NCBI GenBank assembly: GCA_004557455.1
Contig: SFDX01000012.1
Location: 1 to 64,000, forward strand
From: Akkermansia muciniphila
GTDB taxonomy: Bacteria; Verrucomicrobiota; Verrucomicrobiia; Verrucomicrobiales; Akkermansiaceae
Length of the DNA stretch: 64,000 nt
Direction: 5' to 3'
In this document: one piece after another, positions 33,474-43,328 of the stretch
How positions within the stretch are numbered: position 1 is the first letter of the stretch
Layout: each line of letters opens with the position of its first letter
Translations under genes and position numbers: made by a program
The notes under the pieces: model-generated
The model's database searches: none
Told to the model about the DNA's origin: nothing
What the model saw: the letters and a program-made list of their open reading frames with translations, nothing else

Positions 33474-34300
33474 TGAAAGCGTTTCTCCGCCGGCATTGGA
33501 AGCTGTGCATCCTCCTGCTGTTGCTGGTTGTCGCGTACCACGGGATGAAGTGGTACGGCCGCTACGGCGCGCGGCAGTTGGAGGTGAACCACCTGAGCAT
33601 GCCGACGGAGACCCTGCCGGGCGTGGGGCCCCTGCGCATTGCCTTTTTAGCAGATGTACATGACAGCCGGGAGCTGCTGGATGAGGCCCTGGATGCCATC
33701 GAGCAGGCCAAGCCGGACCTCATTATCTTCGGCGGCGACCTCATCATGGTCAACACCCGCTTTATGCGCACGCGGCGGATGGTGCAGGCCCTGCGGCGCA
33801 TGAAGAGCATTGCCCCCACCTTCGCCATCCTGGGGAATCAGGATTACGAGAAACAGGAGCAGGTGGAACGCGTGTATCGCACGGCGGGCATCCCCCTGCT
33901 CCGCAATCAATCCGTGGAATGGCAGAGCCCCGCCGGGCACCGCCTGCGCATCGTGGGCTTGGGGGACTACAACGAAGGAGACGAGGCCCCGGAGCAATGC
34001 ATGGCCGGGCAGGCTGCGGACGATGTGCCGGTGCTGCTGCTCTCCCATGACCCGGAGAGCCGGGAACTGCTGGCCGACTACCACTGGCACCTGATGCTGA
34101 GCGGACACACGCACGGCGGGCAGCTGGGGGTGCCCTTCACCGAGCCGCGTCGCTTCATCAGCCTGCGCTCGGATATGCCCGCCGGGCTCTATTCCTTTGA
34201 CCGTGGACGCCGCATTTTCGTGACGCGCGGCGTGGGTTCCACCATGGGCATGCGCTTCTTCTGCCCGCCGGAGGTGAATATCATTGACATCGGCCGCTGA
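33473..34300 (+). CDS. Membrane-anchored metallophosphoesterase (YaeI/LpxG-like)
   Basis: A 275-residue protein with an N-terminal membrane anchor (residues 10-23) and a calcineurin-like phosphoesterase domain. Metal motifs: FLADVHD (Asp61, His63), FGGDL (Asp89), LGNQDYE near 120, LLLSHDPE and SGHTHGGQLG. The third motif has Gln123 where GNHD is usual. This class includes phosphodiesterases and the chlamydial UDP-diacylglucosamine pyrophosphatase LpxG. The substrate is unproven; lipid A synthesis is possible. Last gene of the aroB run. Confidence 0.85.
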   Translation: MKAFLRRHWKLCILLLLLVVAYHGMKWYGRYGARQLEVNHLSMPTETLPGVGPLRIAFLADVHDSRELLDEALDAIEQAKPDLIIFGGDLIMVNTRFMRTRRMVQALRRMKSIAPTFAILGNQDYEKQEQVERVYRTAGIPLLRNQSVEWQSPAGHRLRIVGLGDYNEGDEAPEQCMAGQAADDVPVLLLSHDPESRELLADYHWHLMLSGHTHGGQLGVPFTEPRRFISLRSDMPAGLYSFDRGRRIFVTRGVGSTMGMRFFCPPEVNIIDIGR

Positions 34301-34311
34301 ACCGGGGACCT

Positions 34312-34728
34312 TCAGCGTTGGAAGGTTCCCACGTGCAGCAGCTCACGCCGCGGGCAGTAAAAGAACCAAGTGCCCCGCCAATCACCTTTCGGCTCGCGAA
34401 GACCGTACAGGCCTTTCTCCGTGCGGAAGGATTTGAGGTCCATCGTAAAAAACTCCTCAAGAGCCTCGTCGGAGAACTGCCAGTCGCCCTCCTTGTCCAT
34501 ATTCTTCTTCAGCGCAGCGAACTGCTCAGAACTCACGTTGAAGCAATAGCTCTCCTCGTAACAAAAGATATTGAGCAAGCGATGCAGGCCGTAGTGCTGT
34601 GTAGCCCCGTAGGCCGGCATATTCAACCCGGTCTTTCTGCGGCAATCCGGAACAGTCGTAAAATAGCTGTAGATGATCACCACGATCATGCTCAGGATTA
34701 CCCCTAACATAAAGAAATTGCTTTTCAT
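34312..34728 (-). CDS. Small membrane-anchored protein of unknown function
   Basis: A 138-residue protein with one hydrophobic helix at residues 6-23 and a soluble part with cysteines (VPDC, IFCYEESYC, FFYCPRR) and a folded-looking C-terminus (GDWRGTWFFYCPRRELLHVG). No family is recognised. A promoter lies 15 bases before the ATG. It converges with the phosphoesterase gene, 11 bases apart, and diverges from the next lipoprotein gene. Confidence 0.6.
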   Translation of the reverse strand: MKSNFFMLGVILSMIVVIIYSYFTTVPDCRRKTGLNMPAYGATQHYGLHRLLNIFCYEESYCFNVSSEQFAALKKNMDKEGDWQFSDEALEEFFTMDLKSFRTEKGLYGLREPKGDWRGTWFFYCPRRELLHVGTFQR

Positions 34729-34743
34729 AAGCGGGGACGCCCC

Positions 34744-34772
34744 ATACTACACGCTGCGGCATGTCTTGGCAA
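34744..34772 (-). promoter_or_regulatory. Sigma-70 promoter of the 34728 gene
   Basis: Minus strand: TTGCCA (34772-34767), 17-base spacer, TAGTAT (34749-34744), 15 bases before the ATG. Confidence 0.55.
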
Positions 34773-34833
34773 TATCCAATTTCGCCAGCAGGGGGCTTAT
34801 GACGCAAAGAGTCGGGCAGGACAAGCTTTTTTC

Positions 34834-34862
34834 TTGGCATGGCAGGGTTTTCGTGGTAAATT
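34834..34862 (+). promoter_or_regulatory. Leaderless promoter of the 34870 lipoprotein gene
   Basis: TTGGCA (34834-34839), 17-base spacer ending in TGG, TAAATT (34857-34862), then 7 bases to the ATG at 34870. Confidence 0.65.
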
Positions 34863-34869
34863 CGGAACC

Positions 34870-35325
34870 ATGAACAAGCAAAGCTACAAGCATCTGCTCG
34901 GCACGGCAGCGGCAGCGGCGGCGGCTCTCTGCCTCGTCTCCTGCGAGACGGTGACACCGGCCACCCGCATTCAGGAGAACCCGGCGATGTACAGCCAACT
35001 ACCGGAGAAGCAACAGCAGTTGGTGAGAGCCGGTCACATTACCTACGGCATGTCGACAGCAGCCGTTTATCTGGCCTGGGGCGCGCCGCAGCGCAAAGCA
35101 ACCCTGGGGCTGCGCAATGGCAAGACGGCGGAGAAATGGGTGTACACCAAGCCGAGGCCGGTGAGCATATCGAATGATTTTTACCCCTACGGGCCCAGCT
35201 ATGGTCCCTATTGGGATAACTACTACTTCCCGCACCACGGCGTGTCCACCGCTTGGTTGCAGGAGGAGTCCGCCAGCGTGCAATTCGAGAACGGAAAGGT
35301 TGTCTCTTGGCAACAGCAGCAATAA
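34870..35325 (+). CDS. Small lipoprotein, possibly SmpA/BamE-like
   Basis: A 151-residue lipoprotein: Ala-rich signal and lipobox LCLVSC (Cys25). The mature part holds ITYGMSTAAVYLAWGAPQRK and a following strand with EKWVY, a pattern like the SmpA/OmlA (BamE) fold, then a Tyr/Pro-rich insert (YPYGPSYGPYW) and a VQFENGKVVSW strand. It may be a small outer-membrane lipoprotein; the BamE link is by eye. The ATG at 34870 is set by its promoter. galM starts 17 bases after it. Confidence 0.75.
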   Translation: MNKQSYKHLLGTAAAAAAALCLVSCETVTPATRIQENPAMYSQLPEKQQQLVRAGHITYGMSTAAVYLAWGAPQRKATLGLRNGKTAEKWVYTKPRPVSISNDFYPYGPSYGPYWDNYYFPHHGVSTAWLQEESASVQFENGKVVSWQQQQ

Positions 35326-35342
35326 CCCCCTTCCCTTTGTTT

Positions 35343-36281
35343 ATGAAAGAAGATACCACTCACGCACATATCATTACCCTGCGCACCCCGCAGGCAGAGG
35401 TACGGCTCACGGATTTCGGGGCACGTATCCTGAGCTTTATTTATCAAGGAACAGACTGCCTGTACGGACCGAAGACCTTGGACGACGCAGCGGCGGATGA
35501 CTGCTACTGCGGGGCCATCTGCGGACGCGTGGCCAACCGCATCGCCGGCGGGCAATTCGGGCTGGACGGGTGCGGATACTCGCTGGCCTGTAACAATGGC
35601 CCGAACAGCCTGCACGGCGGTAATCTCGGCTACAGTGGCCGGGTCTGGCAGATTGAATCGCAGACGGAGACGGAGCTGGTGCTCTCCCTTACCTCCCCGG
35701 ACGGCGAGGAGGGCTACCCGGGCTGTGTTCAACTGAAGGCAACATATACCCTGCAGGAGAGCACCCTGAGCCTGCGGATGGAGGCACAGACGGACGCCCC
35801 CACCCTGCTGAACCTGACCAACCACGCCTACTGGAACCTGGACGGCACCGGCACGATTGACGAGCGGCATTGCCTACAGGTGCGGGCGGAGGAGTATACC
35901 CCCATGGTGGCAAACATCCCCACGGGAGAGGTCTGCCCCGTGGCAGGCACACCCTATGACCTGCGGCAGCCGGTACCCTTTGAGACGCGCAATGCCCCGG
36001 AGGCTCCCCTGCCCGGCGGCTTTGATGATAACTATGCACTCTGCGGCGGGCCGGGTATGCGGGAGGTAGCTCTGCTGACCAACGGTCGGCGAACCCTGCG
36101 GCTGCAAACGGACGCGCCGGGGCTGCAGGTCTACACGGGGGATTACCTGCCCCTAAAGCGAGGCGGTGTGGCCCTGGAGGCGCAGAATTACCCGGACTCC
36201 CCGCACCACCCGAACTTCCCGAGCATTGTACTGCGCCCCGGCGAGGTATACTGCCGCACCATCAGCTGGTGTCTGGAATAA
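35343..36281 (+). CDS. galM: Aldose 1-epimerase (galactose mutarotase)
   Basis: Interconverts alpha and beta anomers of galactose/glucose. 312 residues. Family blocks: [11 protein letters not shown] (Arg), NGPNSLHGG (substrate His), [12 protein letters not shown] (second His), and the base Glu in VLRPGEVY near the C-terminus. Start at 35343, 17 bases after the lipoprotein gene, fits the family N-terminus. A strong terminator follows at 36302. In a mucin-type gut organism it would serve galactose use, but no Leloir neighbours are present. Confidence 0.93.
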   Translation: MKEDTTHAHIITLRTPQAEVRLTDFGARILSFIYQGTDCLYGPKTLDDAAADDCYCGAICGRVANRIAGGQFGLDGCGYSLACNNGPNSLHGGNLGYSGRVWQIESQTETELVLSLTSPDGEEGYPGCVQLKATYTLQESTLSLRMEAQTDAPTLLNLTNHAYWNLDGTGTIDERHCLQVRAEEYTPMVANIPTGEVCPVAGTPYDLRQPVPFETRNAPEAPLPGGFDDNYALCGGPGMREVALLTNGRRTLRLQTDAPGLQVYTGDYLPLKRGGVALEAQNYPDSPHHPNFPSIVLRPGEVYCRTISWCLE

Positions 36282-36301
36282 GCCGCTCCCCCTTACCCCA
36301 C

Positions 36302-36334
36302 AGCACTGCCGCACGCACACGGCAGTGCTTTTTT
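36302..36334 (+). terminator. Terminator of galM
   Basis: 10-bp stem AGCACTGCCG/CGGCAGTGCT followed by TTTTT. Confidence 0.85.
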
Positions 36335-36379
36335 GCGTATGCGGGGCAGATTTTGCTTCCCTTACGCGCCGCATGGGCG

Positions 36380-36385
36380 TATAAT
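36380..36385 (+). promoter_or_regulatory. -10 element of argG
   Basis: TATAAT, 42 bases before the ATG. No good -35 stands at the usual distance (TTGCTT is 21 bases off), so an activator or a poor -35 is possible. Confidence 0.4.
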
Positions 36386-36427
36386 ACCCGCGAACGCACG
36401 GTGAACCTCCGCGCGGCAGTAATCAAG

Positions 36428-37717
<1,290 letters not shown>

Positions 37718-37729
37718 TCATCCTTACAG

Positions 37730-37764
37730 GGCACCGTCTTGCACCCGGCAGGGCGGTGCCTTTT
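37730..37764 (+). terminator. Terminator of argG
   Basis: GGCACCG (37730-37736) pairs with CGGTGCC (37754-37760), followed by TTTT. Confidence 0.7.
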
Positions 37765-37771
37765 GCGCGCT

Positions 37772-38809
37772 GTGGCCCCTGCTCTTCCCAAGATTTCCTA
37801 CGTTCTTACCTCGCATAACCGTAGCCGGTATATCCGAGAGGCGGTGGAGAGTGCTTTGGCCCAGGATTACCCGGGGGAGCTGGAGTTCATCTTCTCGGAT
37901 GATTGCTCCACGGATGACACCTACGATATCATCTGCCGCTGCGCTGCCGACTACACCGGGCCCCACCGGGTGATCACAACCCGGACGCCGAGGAACATGG
38001 GGCTGGCGGGTAACACGAATCACGCGGTATCGCTGGCTACGGGGGAGTGGGTTATCCGCGCTGATGACGATGACCTGGCGGCCGTGGACCGCTGCAGCGT
38101 CATCGCCCGGGCCATTGCCGAGCACCCCGGGTGTACCTACGTGGTCACGGGGCTCCGGGCTTTCACCGATGCCACTGCGGACGAGGCGCGAGCGGCGTCC
38201 CGCACTCCCAGCGGCACCCACGCCGCAGCGAGGGTTGTGTCGCTCGCAGACGGGCCCATCTCCCCGCTCTTCCCGGGGGCGAACTCGCTGTATTCCTACA
38301 AGGCTTGGCATATCAGCGTTTATCGTACCTTCGGGCCCTTGGACGAGGAGGCCTACTATGTTGACGACTTGTCCTGTTACTACCGCGCCAACATTCTCGG
38401 CTCCGGGGTCTACTTGGACAACGTCCCCGCCGTTCTGATGCGACAAGGCAGCGGCAACCAAAGCCGAGGCGGCGATGACGCATCGCGCGGCTACCGCGCC
38501 ATCGTCCGACTGGAGCGTTTCAATGACAAATACTTCAACGTCACGGTCCCACCCCTCACCCGCGAGCTCTCCGCCTACCGCACCTACGCGGCAACCCACC
38601 CCTCCCCCAACCTCGCAGGGCTCCTCAATGCCATTGAGGAGGACATCAACACCCGCAAGCTCCTCAGCACCTTCTGGCGCCGCGGCATCCTTAACCGCAT
38701 CCGCATCTCCCGCCGCCTCGGCTACAAAAGCCTCTTCTCCGCCATCCGCTGCCTTCCCCTGCCGGTATTTGCCTCCCTGCTGGCCTTGGGCAGAAGACTG
38801 AAACGATAA
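37772..38809 (+). CDS. Family 2 glycosyltransferase
   Basis: A 345-residue GT-A fold enzyme that should add a sugar from a nucleotide-sugar donor to a surface glycan. The N-terminus SYVLTSHNRSRYIREAV, the SDDCSTDDT segment and the metal-binding IRADDDD (DxD) are typical of GT2. The C-terminal third is basic (RRGILNRIRISRRLGYKS) and may touch the membrane. The start is uncertain: the GTG at 37772 is preferred because an earlier TTG at 37739 lies inside the argG terminator. It leads a set of three surface-glycan genes. Confidence 0.82.
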   Translation: MAPALPKISYVLTSHNRSRYIREAVESALAQDYPGELEFIFSDDCSTDDTYDIICRCAADYTGPHRVITTRTPRNMGLAGNTNHAVSLATGEWVIRADDDDLAAVDRCSVIARAIAEHPGCTYVVTGLRAFTDATADEARAASRTPSGTHAAARVVSLADGPISPLFPGANSLYSYKAWHISVYRTFGPLDEEAYYVDDLSCYYRANILGSGVYLDNVPAVLMRQGSGNQSRGGDDASRGYRAIVRLERFNDKYFNVTVPPLTRELSAYRTYAATHPSPNLAGLLNAIEEDINTRKLLSTFWRRGILNRIRISRRLGYKSLFSAIRCLPLPVFASLLALGRRLKR

Positions 38810-38814
38810 ACTCT

Positions 38815-39966
38815 ATGTCCGAACTCTCTGTCTTCATGCACCCCAGAGCCTTCTGGATCGGCAAATATACCGGAGTCAGTCGCTACGTCTGCGAGCTTAT
38901 TCAGGGACTCCTCGATAAGGGAGTGGAGGTGCAGTTGCCTATCCTCGAGACTCCTAACGGCTACCTCCGAAAGGCGGATTTTTTTCCGCTTGTATCGCAA
39001 GGTTCGCCGAAGGAAGCCCTCCTTTGGAAGTGGATCAGTAAGGTCCCAATTTGCCCAGCTTGGGCAGAATTAGCAAGGCGCCAAATGTTGCGAACTCAGG
39101 GTCTGAAGGCACTGAAAACTCTGCGCTACGACCTTGTCCACCCCACGCATAACAACGCCACGGAAATTCTGCCTCACATCAAAAAAACGCCGTTGGTCAT
39201 CACGATACATGATATGACCCACGAGCTCTTCCCACAGAGTTTTTCTCCGGCAGACCCGTCAGCCCATCGCAAAAGAGAATTTGCACGCAGAGCTGACAGA
39301 ATCATTGCTATCTCCCGCAGGACAAAGGAGGATGCGGTCCGTATTCTCGGGGTTGATCCCGACATCGTTGATGTTGTCTATCACGGCAACTCACTCACTC
39401 TTCCACGCATTCCGTTGGCCCACATTCCGCCACTGCCGGAGCGCTACGTTCTCTTTGTTGGAAAACGTGCGGGATACAAAAATTTCGAAAATTTTATCAA
39501 AGCTTTCTCAATCATTCACCAAAAAAAACCGGAGCTTCATTTAATGTGCGTGGGCGGAGGCGCATTTTCCGATGAAGAAAACAGGCTGATAGCAGAGCTC
39601 AGACTGGCTCCTTTTGTCAGGCAACTTCCCGCCGATGACGCTCTGTTAGCCACGCTGTACAGCAAGGCGGAATTCTTTGTTTACCCCTCCCTTTACGAGG
39701 GATTTGGCCTCCCCCTTTTGGAGGCCTTTTCCTGCGGTGCTCCCGTTGTCTGCTCCGATGCCAGCTGTTTTCCGGAAATTGCGGGGGACGCAGCTCTGTA
39801 TTTTGATGGAAATTCCATCAAAAATATCGCAGAGGCGATGGAGGAGGCATTTCTGAACGAGTCTCTGCGAAACAAGCTCCGGAGGAAAGGGACAGAGAGA
39901 CTCACGCACTTCTCATGGGCAAAGTGCGCGGAAGAAACATTGACAAGTTATCAACGGGTGCTATGA
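38815..39966 (+). CDS. Family 4 glycosyltransferase
   Basis: A 383-residue GT-B fold transferase. The C-terminal donor domain shows RYVLFVGKRAGYKNF, the E-x7-E type loop PSLYEGFGLPLLEAFSCGAPVV, and FPEIAGDAALYFD. It should act on a surface polysaccharide such as O-antigen or capsule. Its base composition is clearly AT-richer than the flanking housekeeping genes. It starts 5 bases after the GT2 gene and overlaps the acetyltransferase gene by 4 bases (ATGA). Confidence 0.9.
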   Translation: MSELSVFMHPRAFWIGKYTGVSRYVCELIQGLLDKGVEVQLPILETPNGYLRKADFFPLVSQGSPKEALLWKWISKVPICPAWAELARRQMLRTQGLKALKTLRYDLVHPTHNNATEILPHIKKTPLVITIHDMTHELFPQSFSPADPSAHRKREFARRADRIIAISRRTKEDAVRILGVDPDIVDVVYHGNSLTLPRIPLAHIPPLPERYVLFVGKRAGYKNFENFIKAFSIIHQKKPELHLMCVGGGAFSDEENRLIAELRLAPFVRQLPADDALLATLYSKAEFFVYPSLYEGFGLPLLEAFSCGAPVVCSDASCFPEIAGDAALYFDGNSIKNIAEAMEEAFLNESLRNKLRRKGTERLTHFSWAKCAEETLTSYQRVL

Positions 39967-40556
39967 AGCTGCTTCTCCTCAAGTTATATTACCGCTTCTG
40001 CGCGGTCTTCCTCCGGCTATCGGGGGTCAGACTCGGGAAGGGCTGTACGGTATCCGGCAGCATCCTCGTTCACAAGGCAGATAATTCTGTCATTCGACTG
40101 GGGGATCACTGCACGCTTCACAGTCTCCGACGCTTTAATCCCATCATGAGTACACAGCTCAGCCTCTGCACGGGGTGCCCCGGGGCGGAGATTTCCTTCG
40201 GGTCATATTCCGGGATGAGTGGTGGTGCTATCTACTGTGTTATGAGTATAGCAATCGGTGAAAAAACCATCATCGGTGCCGATTGCCTAATCATGGATAC
40301 AGATTGCCATTATCCGGCACCGAATGGGATGTGGGCGTCCTCTTTTCATGAGGCGGACAGAGGAGAGCCCGTTCACATCGGGAAATCCTGTTTCATCGGT
40401 GCGCGGAGCATCATTCTGAAAGGTGTGACTATCGGTGACCACTCCGTCATCGCGGCGGGAAGCGTTGTCAACCAAGATATCCCCCCCTACAGTCTCGCGG
40501 GGGGGAATCCCATTCGCATCCGTCCGCTACCGAAACACTGGCTCCCGATTGAGTAA
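39963..40556 (+). CDS. Hexapeptide-repeat acyltransferase
   Basis: A 197-residue left-handed beta-helix enzyme of the LacA/WbbJ group. An N-terminal amphipathic region (KLLLLKLYYRFCAVFLRL) precedes hexapeptide repeats; IGEKTIIGADCLIMDTDCH carries the usual His-containing loop, and VHIGKSCFIGARSIILKGVTIG ends the coil. The end GNPIRIRPL is typical. It likely O-acetylates the glycan built by the two preceding transferases, whose mRNA it shares. AT-richer than its neighbours. Confidence 0.88.
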   Translation: MKLLLLKLYYRFCAVFLRLSGVRLGKGCTVSGSILVHKADNSVIRLGDHCTLHSLRRFNPIMSTQLSLCTGCPGAEISFGSYSGMSGGAIYCVMSIAIGEKTIIGADCLIMDTDCHYPAPNGMWASSFHEADRGEPVHIGKSCFIGARSIILKGVTIGDHSVIAAGSVVNQDIPPYSLAGGNPIRIRPLPKHWLPIE

Positions 40557-40574
40557 ACCCATCTCATTTTCGGC

Positions 40575-40603
40575 TTTACAAGGGGCGGGGATTGGGGTAG
40601 AAT
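40575..40603 (+). promoter_or_regulatory. Leaderless promoter of pyrE
   Basis: TTTACA (40575-40580), 17-base spacer, TAGAAT (40598-40603), then 9 bases to the ATG at 40613. Confidence 0.6.
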
Positions 40604-40612
40604 GGGGGAGTT

Positions 40613-41176
40613 ATGAGCGAAGCCAAACAGGAACTTCTCGGGATTTTGTTGAAAAAGTCGATCAAGACGGGGCATTTTATTCTTGCATCGGGTAAGGAGA
40701 GCGATTTGTATTGCGATTCTCGCGTGACGGCCTTGGATGCGCGGGGGGCAAATCTCATCGGCCAAGTGGGCTGGGAATTGGTGCGGGACGTGATTTTGAA
40801 GCAGCATCCGGGGGCGACGGCCATCGGTGGGATGACGATGGGCGCGGACCCGATTTCTCTGGCCATCGGGATGTATTCTGCCGGGGAGAAGCCGCTGAAT
40901 GTGTTTACAGTGCGCAAGGAGGCCAAGGACCACGGGCGCGGCAAGCGTATCGAGGGTAACTTCTCTGCCGGGCAGGAGGTTATCGTGGTGGACGACGTCA
41001 TCACGACCGGCGGCTCCACGCTGAAGGCCATCGATGCCATCGAGGCGGAGGGCGGTAAGGTGGTCGCGGCCTTGGTGCTGGTGGACCGCCAAGAAGGCGG
41101 GCGCGAGGCCATTGAGTCTCGCGGAGTGCCTGTGTTCCCCGTGTTCACGCGCGCCGATATCTTCGGCGGCAGATAA
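40613..41176 (+). CDS. pyrE: Orotate phosphoribosyltransferase
   Basis: Transfers phosphoribosyl from PRPP to orotate, the fifth step of UMP synthesis. 187 residues. The PRPP loop is VIVVDDVITTGGSTL near residue 125; the N-terminal LASGKESDLYCDSR and the TIGGMTMGADP-like loop are family landmarks. The ATG at 40613 follows a leaderless promoter. A NagZ-like gene begins 9 bases after it, likely cotranscribed. Confidence 0.95.
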   Translation: MSEAKQELLGILLKKSIKTGHFILASGKESDLYCDSRVTALDARGANLIGQVGWELVRDVILKQHPGATAIGGMTMGADPISLAIGMYSAGEKPLNVFTVRKEAKDHGRGKRIEGNFSAGQEVIVVDDVITTGGSTLKAIDAIEAEGGKVVAALVLVDRQEGGREAIESRGVPVFPVFTRADIFGGR

Positions 41177-41185
41177 GTCACAGCA

Positions 41186-42244
41186 ATGCTCCCGGTCATT
41201 GCAGGTGTGGAAGGCGTGACTCTCTCCCCGAGAGAGCGTAAGCTTTTTTCGCGCCTGCAGCCGGCCGGTTATATTCTTTTCTCCCGCAACATCGAGGACA
41301 CCGAACAGGTGCGCGAGCTCACCGACGAGCTGCGGCAGATTTCCTGCGACGCAGGCGACCCGATCATTACCATCGACCAAGAAGGCGGGCGCGTGGTTCG
41401 CACGGCAGCCATCGGAGTGCATCTTCCGGCTGCGGCGACCCTGGCACAGACCCGCAGCACGCATAGCATCCGCCAAGCCGCCGCGTACAATGCGCGCTGC
41501 CTGCTGTCGCTGGGCATCAACACCAACTTCGCACCCGTCCTCGATCTGGGCAGCGAGCACGCCAATGCCCTGCCCTCCCGCTGTTGGGGAACGGATACGC
41601 AAGATGTTATCTCTTACGCCGGAGTATGGAACCGCATGACCGCCCACTGCGGCATCATGACCTGCGGCAAGCACTTCCCCGGCATGGGGGCCGCCACCTG
41701 CGACCCGCACAGCGACCTCCCCATGCTGCACGGCACGCGCGATGATTTTCTGCGCGGTGCCGGCATTCCCTTTACCGCCCTCATGCCCGAGCTCCCCTCG
41801 CTGATGATCGCGCACCTGCTCCTTCCGGAGATCGATGCCGACCACCCCTCCTCCCTCTCCCGCACCTTGGTGCAGGGCTTCCTGCGGGATCAGCTGGGCT
41901 TCGAGGGCGTTGTCTTCACCGATGACCTGTGCATGGGGGCCATCACACACCGATATACCCCCGAGCAGGCGGTCCCGCTGGCCCTGCGCGCAGGCTGCGA
42001 CCTACCGCTGGTCTGCCACGACAGCTGCGAGCACTTGGAGGCCATTGCCGCCGCCGTACGCACCCTGCCCTGCGAGGTGCTGACGCCCGCACTCGAACGC
42101 ATCGAGCGTTTCCGCATGCAGTGCAGTAGCCAACCGATGATGCCCTACATCGCATGGCGCGACTTTGTGCAGGATGTCGCCGACTTCTCCGCCGGATTTG
42201 CCCCTGCGGGCGCCGTTCCGGGCTCCCCCGTTCAGGATTACTGA
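41186..42244 (+). CDS. Family 3 glycoside hydrolase, NagZ-like
   Basis: A 352-residue single-domain GH3 enzyme, as in beta-N-acetylhexosaminidase NagZ of peptidoglycan recycling. Signatures: TIDQEGGRVVR, GINTNFAPVLDL, CGKHFPGMG (the KHFPG motif with catalytic His region), HSDLP, and the nucleophile in VFTDDLCMGAI. No signal peptide, which fits a cytosolic NagZ. The C-terminal 40 residues are unlike the family core. It sits between pyrE and the pyruvate dehydrogenase genes without a functional link. Confidence 0.9.
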   Translation: MLPVIAGVEGVTLSPRERKLFSRLQPAGYILFSRNIEDTEQVRELTDELRQISCDAGDPIITIDQEGGRVVRTAAIGVHLPAAATLAQTRSTHSIRQAAAYNARCLLSLGINTNFAPVLDLGSEHANALPSRCWGTDTQDVISYAGVWNRMTAHCGIMTCGKHFPGMGAATCDPHSDLPMLHGTRDDFLRGAGIPFTALMPELPSLMIAHLLLPEIDADHPSSLSRTLVQGFLRDQLGFEGVVFTDDLCMGAITHRYTPEQAVPLALRAGCDLPLVCHDSCEHLEAIAAAVRTLPCEVLTPALERIERFRMQCSSQPMMPYIAWRDFVQDVADFSAGFAPAGAVPGSPVQDY

Positions 42245-42296
42245 CGCACGCGGCACGCGCGGATGCAACATTCGCGGGCAAGGCTGACGTTTCTGC

Positions 42297-42325
42297 TTGC
42301 ATGCACGGGCGCGGGGGGGTATAAT
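42297..42325 (+). promoter_or_regulatory. Promoter of the pyruvate dehydrogenase operon
   Basis: TTGCAT (42297-42302), 17-base spacer, TATAAT (42320-42325). An ATG at 42327 is only one base past the -10; a GTG at 42333 is 7 bases past it and matches the leaderless spacing of the window. Confidence 0.75.
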
Positions 42326-42332
42326 AATGCGC

Positions 42333-43328
42333 GTGAAGCTGAACAACCTACAAGAACCGGCCCTGCGCGCCTACCGCGCCATGGTCACGGCCCGCGCGTT
42401 CGATACGAAAATTTCCGCCCTGTACAAGGCCGGCAAAATCTTCGGCGGCGTGTTCTTGGGCCGCGGACACGAGGCCATCGCAGCGGCGGAGGGCGTTTTT
42501 TTGCACAAAGGACAGGATGTTTACGCCCCCTTCATCCGCGAGCAGGCCGGCCGCTGCGCGTGGGGAGACAGCGTGTTAGAAAGCGCACGCGCCTACTTCG
42601 GCAGTGCCTCCGGGCTCATGCGCGGCCGCGACGGCAATGTGCACTGGGGTAACCCGGCGGAGGGGACCCCTGCCCCTATCTCGCACTTGGGTGCGGGCGT
42701 GGCCGTAGTCGGTGGTGCCATGCTGGCCAAGCGCATGAAGGGCCAAACCGGCTGCGTGGGATTAGCCTGCGTCGGCGACGGCACGACCTCAGTCGGGGCG
42801 TTTCAGGAGGCCGCCAACATGATTGCCGTTCAAAAATTACCCGTAGTCATCGTTATCAGCAACAATCAATTCGCCTACTCCACCCCGAACAGCCAAGAAT
42901 TTGCCTGCAAGAGTCTGACCGACCGAGGCATCGGGTACGGCTACACCGTGCACGAATGCGACGGCACGGACTTTCTCGCCACCCTACAGACCATGGGGCA
43001 GGCCATCGCCGCCGCCCGAGCCGGAGAGGGCCCGCAGTGGGTAGTGGCCAATACCCTGCGCATGTGCGGTCACGGTGAGCACGATGACTCCTGCTACATT
43101 CCGCAGGAATTGAAAGATGCCTACGCAGACCGCGACCCGCTGGCCGTGGCCTCCCGCCAGCTGCGCGAGCTGGGCTGGATCACCGAGGCCGAGGACGCCG
43201 CGCTTGCGGCCGAATGCGCCGAGGAGGTGCAACGCTGTGTGGCGCAGGCCCAAAAGGAAGCCCCGCCCTCCCCCGCCACGGAAAACTGGGTGGCCACCGC
43301 ATGGAACCCCGAACACGAAGAACAATGA
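42333..43328 (+). CDS. pdhA: Pyruvate dehydrogenase E1 component, alpha subunit
   Basis: TPP-dependent decarboxylase subunit of the pyruvate dehydrogenase complex. 331 residues from the GTG. The N-terminal YRAMVTARAFDTKI, GHEAIAAAEG, and the TPP motif CVGDGTTSVGAFQEAANM with NNQFAYSTP are typical. The start is set by promoter geometry: an ATG two codons earlier would lie upstream of the expected transcript. Its stop overlaps the beta-subunit ATG by 4 bases. The operon continues with E1beta, E2 and lpxI; no E3 is in the window. Confidence 0.9.
   Translation: MKLNNLQEPALRAYRAMVTARAFDTKISALYKAGKIFGGVFLGRGHEAIAAAEGVFLHKGQDVYAPFIREQAGRCAWGDSVLESARAYFGSASGLMRGRDGNVHWGNPAEGTPAPISHLGAGVAVVGGAMLAKRMKGQTGCVGLACVGDGTTSVGAFQEAANMIAVQKLPVVIVISNNQFAYSTPNSQEFACKSLTDRGIGYGYTVHECDGTDFLATLQTMGQAIAAARAGEGPQWVVANTLRMCGHGEHDDSCYIPQELKDAYADRDPLAVASRQLRELGWITEAEDAALAAECAEEVQRCVAQAQKEAPPSPATENWVATAWNPEHEEQ

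Noticed and set aside
34305-34330. Imperfect hairpin between convergent genes at 34.3 kb
   Set aside because: The arms do not pair fully and it overlaps the end of the minus-strand coding region; too weak to call a terminator.
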